Shown one piece after another: positions 6,886-10,916 of a stretch of 10,916 nt of DNA (position 1 is its first letter; every line of letters starts with the position of its first letter). The notes below the pieces were generated by a model. That model was not told the origin of the DNA. It ran no database searches and saw only the letters and a program-made list of their open reading frames with translations. The translations under genes were made by a program, and so were the position numbers. The stretch comes from Elusimicrobiota bacterium (GTDB lineage: Bacteria > Elusimicrobiota > Elusimicrobia > UBA1565 > UBA9628), in NCBI GenBank assembly GCA_028717865.1, contig JAQUMZ010000047.1, forward strand, positions 1 through 10,916, read 5' to 3'.

Positions 6886-6894
6886 ATCATACCA
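6886..6894 (-). promoter_or_regulatory. Extended -10 promoter of the SsnA-like gene
   Basis: On the minus strand the sequence TGG-TATGAT is an extended -10 with 5 of 6 hexamer matches. Transcription would start near 6879, leaving a leader of about 50 bases that holds the GGAGG site. No consensus -35 is seen. It lies between the stop of the upstream exported-protein gene (6929) and the SsnA-like start, so the latter can be transcribed independently. Confidence 0.5.
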
Positions 6895-6928
6895 AACGCG
6901 CGCGCGGCTGGTTGGAAAATATGCCCGC

Positions 6929-7738
6929 CTATTTCCGAGCCTGCGGCTGGAGACGGAAAACGGGGCCGAGCTTGTCCATGATGCCTCCATAAAGCTCGCC
7001 CATCGCTCCCGCATAGAAGAAACCAACTCCGCCCGCCATCACCATGGCAGTCCCGGTCAACGGGGCCGTCCCGGCCGCGATGATCACCGCGCCCGTGATG
7101 ACGATCCCCGCGGCGAGCAGTTGAACCACGCCGGTCGCCCGCCGGACCTGCTCGCCCTCCGGAGAGCGCGGCAACGGCTCCGGGGCCGACAGAAGCGGGG
7201 GCTCGGCCGGCTTGGGGCGCGCGGACTCGGAGAACACGACTGTCTTGGGCGCGGAGAAGCTCTCCATGGCCGCCGGCTTGGGGCCCGCGCCCGGGACGGC
7301 GGCTTCGGCCTCCTTGCCTCCGAAAGGATTCACCGCCAGCCTCTCCACGCGGCCCTGGGCGGCCCCCAGCTGGTCCGCGCGCCCTTTTCCCGAGGCCGCG
7401 CCGGAGAATTGCCCCTGCCCCGGAAAATATAGCGCCTTGAGCTCCGCGCCCTGCGGCGGATTCAATTGCTCCGCGAGCGCGTCGAATTCCCGGCTCAACC
7501 CGGCGACATCCTTCCCTTCATCCAATCCCTTGAAGAAGGACGCCAATTGTCCGGCCGCGGGGTCCGCGGCGCCGTCGAGCTCAAGCAGGGCACAATCCCG
7601 CTGCCCCTGGACGGAATGCCCGGCCATAAAGCAGCGCAAGACGGCTTCGTTTCCGCCCCCGGTTCCCGGCGCCCGCGGGGCAAGCGCCGCCGCGGGCCCC
7701 CACCAAGCCAGCAGACATGACGCGATCAGTATCCTCAT
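6929..7738 (-). CDS. Exported protein of unknown function with C-terminal membrane hairpin
   Basis: I do not recognise this 269-residue protein. The N-terminus has Arg2, a hydrophobic stretch and AAALA near residue 20, giving a likely signal peptidase I site. Residues 29-105 contain two cysteines (Cys36, Cys49) that could form a disulfide, and a short helical-looking segment (LSREFDALAEQLN). Residues 106-195 are Gly/Ala/Pro-rich and low in order. Residues 203-223 and 226-245 are two consecutive hydrophobic, glycine-rich segments, which could form a membrane hairpin, followed by a basic tail ending QPQARK. A GAGG five bases before the ATG at 7738 may serve as ribosome-binding site. It lies 82 bp downstream of the M3 peptidase gene on the same strand, and may be co-transcribed with it. 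The envelope location is inferred; no role can be given. Confidence 0.7.
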   Translation of the reverse strand: MRILIASCLLAWWGPAAALAPRAPGTGGGNEAVLRCFMAGHSVQGQRDCALLELDGAADPAAGQLASFFKGLDEGKDVAGLSREFDALAEQLNPPQGAELKALYFPGQGQFSGAASGKGRADQLGAAQGRVERLAVNPFGGKEAEAAVPGAGPKPAAMESFSAPKTVVFSESARPKPAEPPLLSAPEPLPRSPEGEQVRRATGVVQLLAAGIVITGAVIIAAGTAPLTGTAMVMAGGVGFFYAGAMGELYGGIMDKLGPVFRLQPQARK

Positions 7739-7820
7739 CTCGGCCTCGCGGCTCGCGCCGCTCCTAAATGAGTTTAGCTGGATTCCCCTTTTTCTTCAAG
7801 GGCTCGCGGCGAAACGCGAA

Positions 7821-9923
7821 CTAGGCGGCCGGCGCCGCGGGCGGCTCCGACACGGGCAGGCCGAGGTGGCGCAGGAAAGCCGCTTCGTCGGGCTCGCGCC
7901 CCAAAAACGCCCGGAGCGACTCGGCCTCTTCGCGGCTCGAGCCCGTCTCCAGTATCTCGCGCCGGTAGGACCGGCCCACTTCGGGATTCTCGACGCCCTC
8001 GGCCTCGAAGCGCGAGAAGATGTCCTGGGCGTATACGAGCGACCACAAGTAGCTGTAATAGCTCGCCGCGTAGCCCATCAAGTGGCCGAAAGTCGCCGGG
8101 AAATGGGTCCCCGGCGTGGGCGCGGGCAGGCCGAGCTCGGCCCAGAGGCGCTCGAGCACGGCCATAGGATCGATCGGTCCGGCCGCGGTGTGATAGGCGA
8201 AGTCGAGGCTGGCCAGGCCGATCTGGCCCATGATCTCCGTGGCCTTGTTGAAATTGCGGGCCGCGAGCATCTTGGCCAGAAGCTCGGGCGGCAGCTTGCG
8301 CGACGCGTCCTGCCAATGCCCCGAGATCCGCTCCAGGATGGCGGGCTGCCAGACGAAATTCTCCATCATCTGGGAAGGCGCCTCGACGAAATCGCGCGCG
8401 ACGCGGGTGCCCGAAAAGTCGAGGTAGCGGGCCTGGGTAAGGGTCTGATGCATCAGGTGCCCGAACTCGTGGAAGAAGGTCTCGACCTCCCCGTGCTTGA
8501 GCAGGGAAGGGCGGCCCGGCGTCGCCTTGGTGAAATTGCCCACCATGGCCGAGACCGGTCGGCGGTAGGAGCCGTCGGGCAGTTCCCGCCCCCGAACCAG
8601 GGAGAAAGCGGCCATGTGGTTGAACTTGCCCGGCCGCGGATAGAGATCGAGAAAAAAGTGCCCGATCCGGCGCCCCGTGGCCGCGTCCGATATCTCGAAG
8701 AGGCGCACGTCCTGGCTCCAGGCTCCGGCGGGCTTCTCCGTGAAGCGCACTCCGAGCATATCCTCGTAAGTCTTAAGGGCGCCCTTGATGACGGTGTCTA
8801 TCGGAAAATACTGGCGGACCTCCTCGTCGTCCAGGTCGTAAAGGCGCTTTTGGAGCTTGCCGGTGTAGAAGGCGCGGTCCCAGTAGTCCAGCTTCCCGGC
8901 GCCGGGCCGCTCCCGGCGCAGTTCGTCGAGCAAACGCGCCCCCTCCGCCCGGGCGGGTCCGTAGACCATATTCTTGAGCCGGGCCAGGAACGCGGACACC
9001 CCCTCGGGCGCCTTGGCCATGCGCTCCTCGATCACGTAATGCGCGTAGGTTTTGTAGCCGAGCATGCCGGCCAGCTCGCGGCGCAACGAGAGCACCTCTC
9101 CGAGCACGGGCATGTTCTTGTCCGCCGCGCGATTGGCGTACTTGAAAGCAAGCTGACGCCGCAACTCCGAGTCCTTGGCCAACTCCATGAAAGGCCCGTA
9201 AGAGGGATAATCCAGGGTGATGCGAACCTTGCCCTCGGGAGTGCGCTCGCGGCCGTCTATGTAGGCCTGGGACAAGCCCTCCAGGCGCGCCGGCTCCACG
9301 TCGATAAATTCGTTCACCTCGCGCAGGTTCTTTTGGAAAGCCTGGGACAGATCGGAAAGGCGCTTGCGCACGGAATTGAGGCGCTCGCGCTGCTCCGGCG
9401 GCAGGCCCATCCCCTGGCGCGCGTAACCGCGCAAGGTCTCTTCCAGAAGCTTCTTGTCCTCCCCAGTCAGCGCCTCGCCCTTGGCGGCGACGTCCAGATA
9501 GGCCTGGTATATATCCTGCCGGTCGGCCAGGTTGATGCCAAAGCGGCTCATGCGGCGGGCGATGGCATCGGCCATGCGCCGCACTCGGCCGTCCGGGGAG
9601 ACTTCCGTCATGAAGGAAGCTCCGACCGTGGCCTCCTGGAACCGGCCGTCGGCCTGCGTGAGCGGCTGGACCGTATTGGCGAAGGTGCGCCGCTCGGAAG
9701 GGATCGCGAGCACCCGCTCTATGGCGGAGAGATACTCCTTCTCGGCGGACTTGTACGCCGCCGCCATCCCGTTAAAGGTCGTAGGAAATGAAAAAACCGG
9801 GGCCTGGCTCAGGGCGGCGGCGCCCGAGGCTCGAGCGCCAACGGAAACCTTGGCCGGCGATACCAGCGTCTGGGACCAAACGGCTTGCGGCAGCAACAGC
9901 AAAACGGGAAGGAAAATATTCAT
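7821..9923 (-). CDS. M3-family zinc oligopeptidase with N-terminal export signal
   Basis: This 700-residue metallopeptidase is of the M3 (thimet oligopeptidase/oligopeptidase A/Dcp) family, which cleaves short peptides. The zinc motif HEFGH is at residues 485-489 within the family-typical ETFFHEFGHLMH. The third ligand is Glu514 in DFVEAPSQMMENFVW, at the expected spacing. The C-terminal substrate-binding region HFPATFGHLMGYAASYYSYLWS (from residue 607) is intact. Length matches the family. The N-terminus MNIFLPVLLLLPQAVWSQ looks like a signal peptide cleaved near residue 17, but it has no Lys or Arg before the hydrophobic core, which is unusual. The start is well fixed: an in-frame TAA lies four codons upstream of the ATG. 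Many M3 enzymes are cytoplasmic, so export suggests peptide trimming in the periplasm or outside. There is no clear Shine-Dalgarno site. The gene may share a transcript with the exported protein downstream. Confidence 0.93.
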   Translation of the reverse strand: MNIFLPVLLLLPQAVWSQTLVSPAKVSVGARASGAAALSQAPVFSFPTTFNGMAAAYKSAEKEYLSAIERVLAIPSERRTFANTVQPLTQADGRFQEATVGASFMTEVSPDGRVRRMADAIARRMSRFGINLADRQDIYQAYLDVAAKGEALTGEDKKLLEETLRGYARQGMGLPPEQRERLNSVRKRLSDLSQAFQKNLREVNEFIDVEPARLEGLSQAYIDGRERTPEGKVRITLDYPSYGPFMELAKDSELRRQLAFKYANRAADKNMPVLGEVLSLRRELAGMLGYKTYAHYVIEERMAKAPEGVSAFLARLKNMVYGPARAEGARLLDELRRERPGAGKLDYWDRAFYTGKLQKRLYDLDDEEVRQYFPIDTVIKGALKTYEDMLGVRFTEKPAGAWSQDVRLFEISDAATGRRIGHFFLDLYPRPGKFNHMAAFSLVRGRELPDGSYRRPVSAMVGNFTKATPGRPSLLKHGEVETFFHEFGHLMHQTLTQARYLDFSGTRVARDFVEAPSQMMENFVWQPAILERISGHWQDASRKLPPELLAKMLAARNFNKATEIMGQIGLASLDFAYHTAAGPIDPMAVLERLWAELGLPAPTPGTHFPATFGHLMGYAASYYSYLWSLVYAQDIFSRFEAEGVENPEVGRSYRREILETGSSREEAESLRAFLGREPDEAAFLRHLGLPVSEPPAAPAA

Positions 9924-10056
9924 GTAATAGATTTAAACGCTTCCACCCCCCCCCGCGCCTAAGGCCACGGACCCATGCCGCCGCCGACAAAATCCCTATG
10001 CGCTCTAGGCCCAAATACCCTGACGGCGGCGGCCCCCGGCCGCTATTCTTACGGAG
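9924..10056. promoter_or_regulatory. Divergent intergenic region between M3 peptidase and exported protein
   Basis: Both flanking genes are transcribed outward, so both promoters should lie in these 133 bases. On the minus strand TTAAAT (9936-9931) is a weak -10 candidate just before the peptidase ATG. A run of nine C (9946-9954; G on the peptidase coding strand) lies 23-31 bases upstream of that ATG, at the spacer/-35 position. The right half holds the plus-strand promoter described separately. Confidence 0.5.
10020..10049 (+). promoter_or_regulatory. Candidate promoter of the right-end exported-protein gene
   Basis: CTGACG (10020-10025, 4 of 6 for a -35) and TATTCT (10044-10049, 4 of 6 for a -10) are separated by 18 bp. 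The ATG at 10057 is eight bases after the -10, so the transcript would be leaderless or nearly so. The GGAG directly abutting the ATG is too close to act as a normal Shine-Dalgarno site. Confidence 0.4.
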
Positions 10057-10916
10057 ATGAATAAAGATATGCCCCGTCGCGCGCTGGCCGCGGGCTTGGC
10101 GCTTTGCCTGGCCGTCCTGCCACCCGCCCAGGCCTGGGCGCAGGTCCGCCGCGCCCCCGCCGCCCCCGTCAAGCCGATTCCCGGGCTCGGGGCCATGACG
10201 GGGCTCGGGACCCCGGGCGCCTCCGGCATTTCCCTGACGAACCCGTCAGCCCTGCCGCGGCAGTCCGCGAGCGCGGCGCCAATTCCCTCCGCCTTGACGC
10301 CGGCCGCGGCCGCCCCCGAAGCCCCGGCCGGCGGCAAGCTCGCCGCCGACGCCGCTCAGCCTACGGCCGCGCAAGCCGAGTCCCCGCTTTCCAGCCTGGA
10401 AGCCGCGGTGGAGCAATCCGCCGATTTCGCGGAGGAGTCCGCCGGCGCGTCCCCGGAGGATATAAAGGAGAACCCCGTTTTCGACGGCTCCGGCGAAAAG
10501 AAGCACTTGGTCTTCGATTTCCACCAGCCGGATTTCCGAGCCGGCTACGCCGCGGCCACCGCCTGGACCACCGGCGACGCGATCGTCTCCGGCAAACGCG
10601 CGCGCTTTCTGGAAGGCATGGCCTACCGGATCGCGGAGCTAAGAAAAGACGAGGCCGCCGGCCGCGAATTCATCTCGCGCGCGGCCGGACTCGACGACGC
10701 GGCGGTCTCGCGCCTGGCAGACGCCTACCTGGCGGGCCCGGCGCGCGCGCCCGCGCTGAGGGAAAACCTCGCCGACGCGGACTACAGCCAGGTCTACATG
10801 ACCGGGGCCGGCTGGCGTCCAGAGAAGCAGCTTTGGCTGCCCACACCCAGCCTGCTGCAGCGCTTCAACCCGAGGCTGCGCGGCCAGATGCGCAGGCGCG
10901 ACGAACGCTTCATGGC
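10057..10916 (+). CDS. Exported Ala/Pro-rich protein of unknown function, 5' part (runs off window)
   Basis: The frame is open from the ATG at 10057 to the window end, 286 complete codons. Residues 1-28 form a clear signal peptide: MNKDMPRR, a hydrophobic core, then PAQAWAQ with the likely cut after residue 28. Residues 29-125 are low-complexity, rich in Ala, Pro and Ser, and probably an unfolded linker. From about residue 130 the composition changes to a folded type: NPVFDGSGEKKHLVFDFHQPDF, then helical segments with RFLEGMAYRIAELRKDEAAGREF, and later YSQVYMTGAGWRPEKQLWLP. I recognise no family. Export suggests an envelope or secreted role. A second in-frame ATG four codons on (10069) would shorten the charged N-region only. 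The gene diverges from the exported M3 peptidase, but no functional tie can be shown. Confidence 0.72.
   Translation, partial: MNKDMPRRALAAGLALCLAVLPPAQAWAQVRRAPAAPVKPIPGLGAMTGLGTPGASGISLTNPSALPRQSASAAPIPSALTPAAAAPEAPAGGKLAADAAQPTAAQAESPLSSLEAAVEQSADFAEESAGASPEDIKENPVFDGSGEKKHLVFDFHQPDFRAGYAAATAWTTGDAIVSGKRARFLEGMAYRIAELRKDEAAGREFISRAAGLDDAAVSRLADAYLAGPARAPALRENLADADYSQVYMTGAGWRPEKQLWLPTPSLLQRFNPRLRGQMRRRDERFM

Noticed and set aside
7715..7738. Lipoprotein signal (IASC at residues 5-8) in the 269-residue exported protein
   Set aside because: The hydrophobic region before Cys8 would be far too short; a signal peptidase I site near residue 20 fits better.
7786..7802. Intrinsic terminator between the M3 peptidase and the downstream exported protein
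   Set aside because: CCCTT/AAGGG is only a 5-bp stem and no T-run follows on the transcribed (minus) strand. The nearby CTAAA/TTTAG repeat (7764-7777) is also too weak.

Overview
The window is about 11 kb of GC-rich bacterial DNA, densely coding, with almost all third codon positions G or C. Three predicted proteins carry N-terminal export signals, and two of those are followed by long Ala/Pro-rich stretches. No ribosomal, tRNA, phage or transposase genes are visible, so the organism cannot be fixed from this window. The gene style (exported Ala/Pro-rich orphans, an exported M3 peptidase, an OPT transporter) would fit an environmental Gram-negative-type lineage such as Elusimicrobiota, but that is a low-confidence guess.

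Layout on the plus strand, left side. First comes the 3' part of a DUF1646-type membrane transporter (to 851). A separately promoted alpha/beta hydrolase follows (911-1726). Then there is a roughly 590-bp non-coding region holding two exact-period 234-bp tandem repeats plus a third partial copy, all rich in hairpins (1767-2285). Next are an OPT-family oligopeptide transporter (2321-4258) and, 8 bp after its stop, an HI0933/YhiN-family flavoprotein (4267-5502), probably one operon.

Layout on the minus strand, right side. An SsnA-like amidohydrolase (6830-5499) converges on the flavoprotein so closely that the stop codons overlap. Upstream of it are an exported protein of unknown function (7738-6929) and an exported M3-family zinc oligopeptidase (9923-7821). 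A 133-bp divergent intergenic region with a nine-base C run separates the peptidase from a plus-strand exported protein of unknown function that runs off the window (10057-end).

Functional reading (inference): the exported M3 oligopeptidase and the OPT transporter could both serve peptide use, one trimming peptides outside the cytoplasm and the other importing them. The SsnA-like enzyme would deaminate or hydrolyse a heterocyclic nitrogen compound. No gene cluster in the window forms an obvious new system.

The least explained structures are the 234-bp structured tandem repeats and a shared promoter architecture. In the latter, an extended -10 element sits exactly where it would place transcription start on the start codon, suggesting leaderless mRNAs for at least two genes. 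The SsnA-like gene, by contrast, has an ordinary Shine-Dalgarno site.
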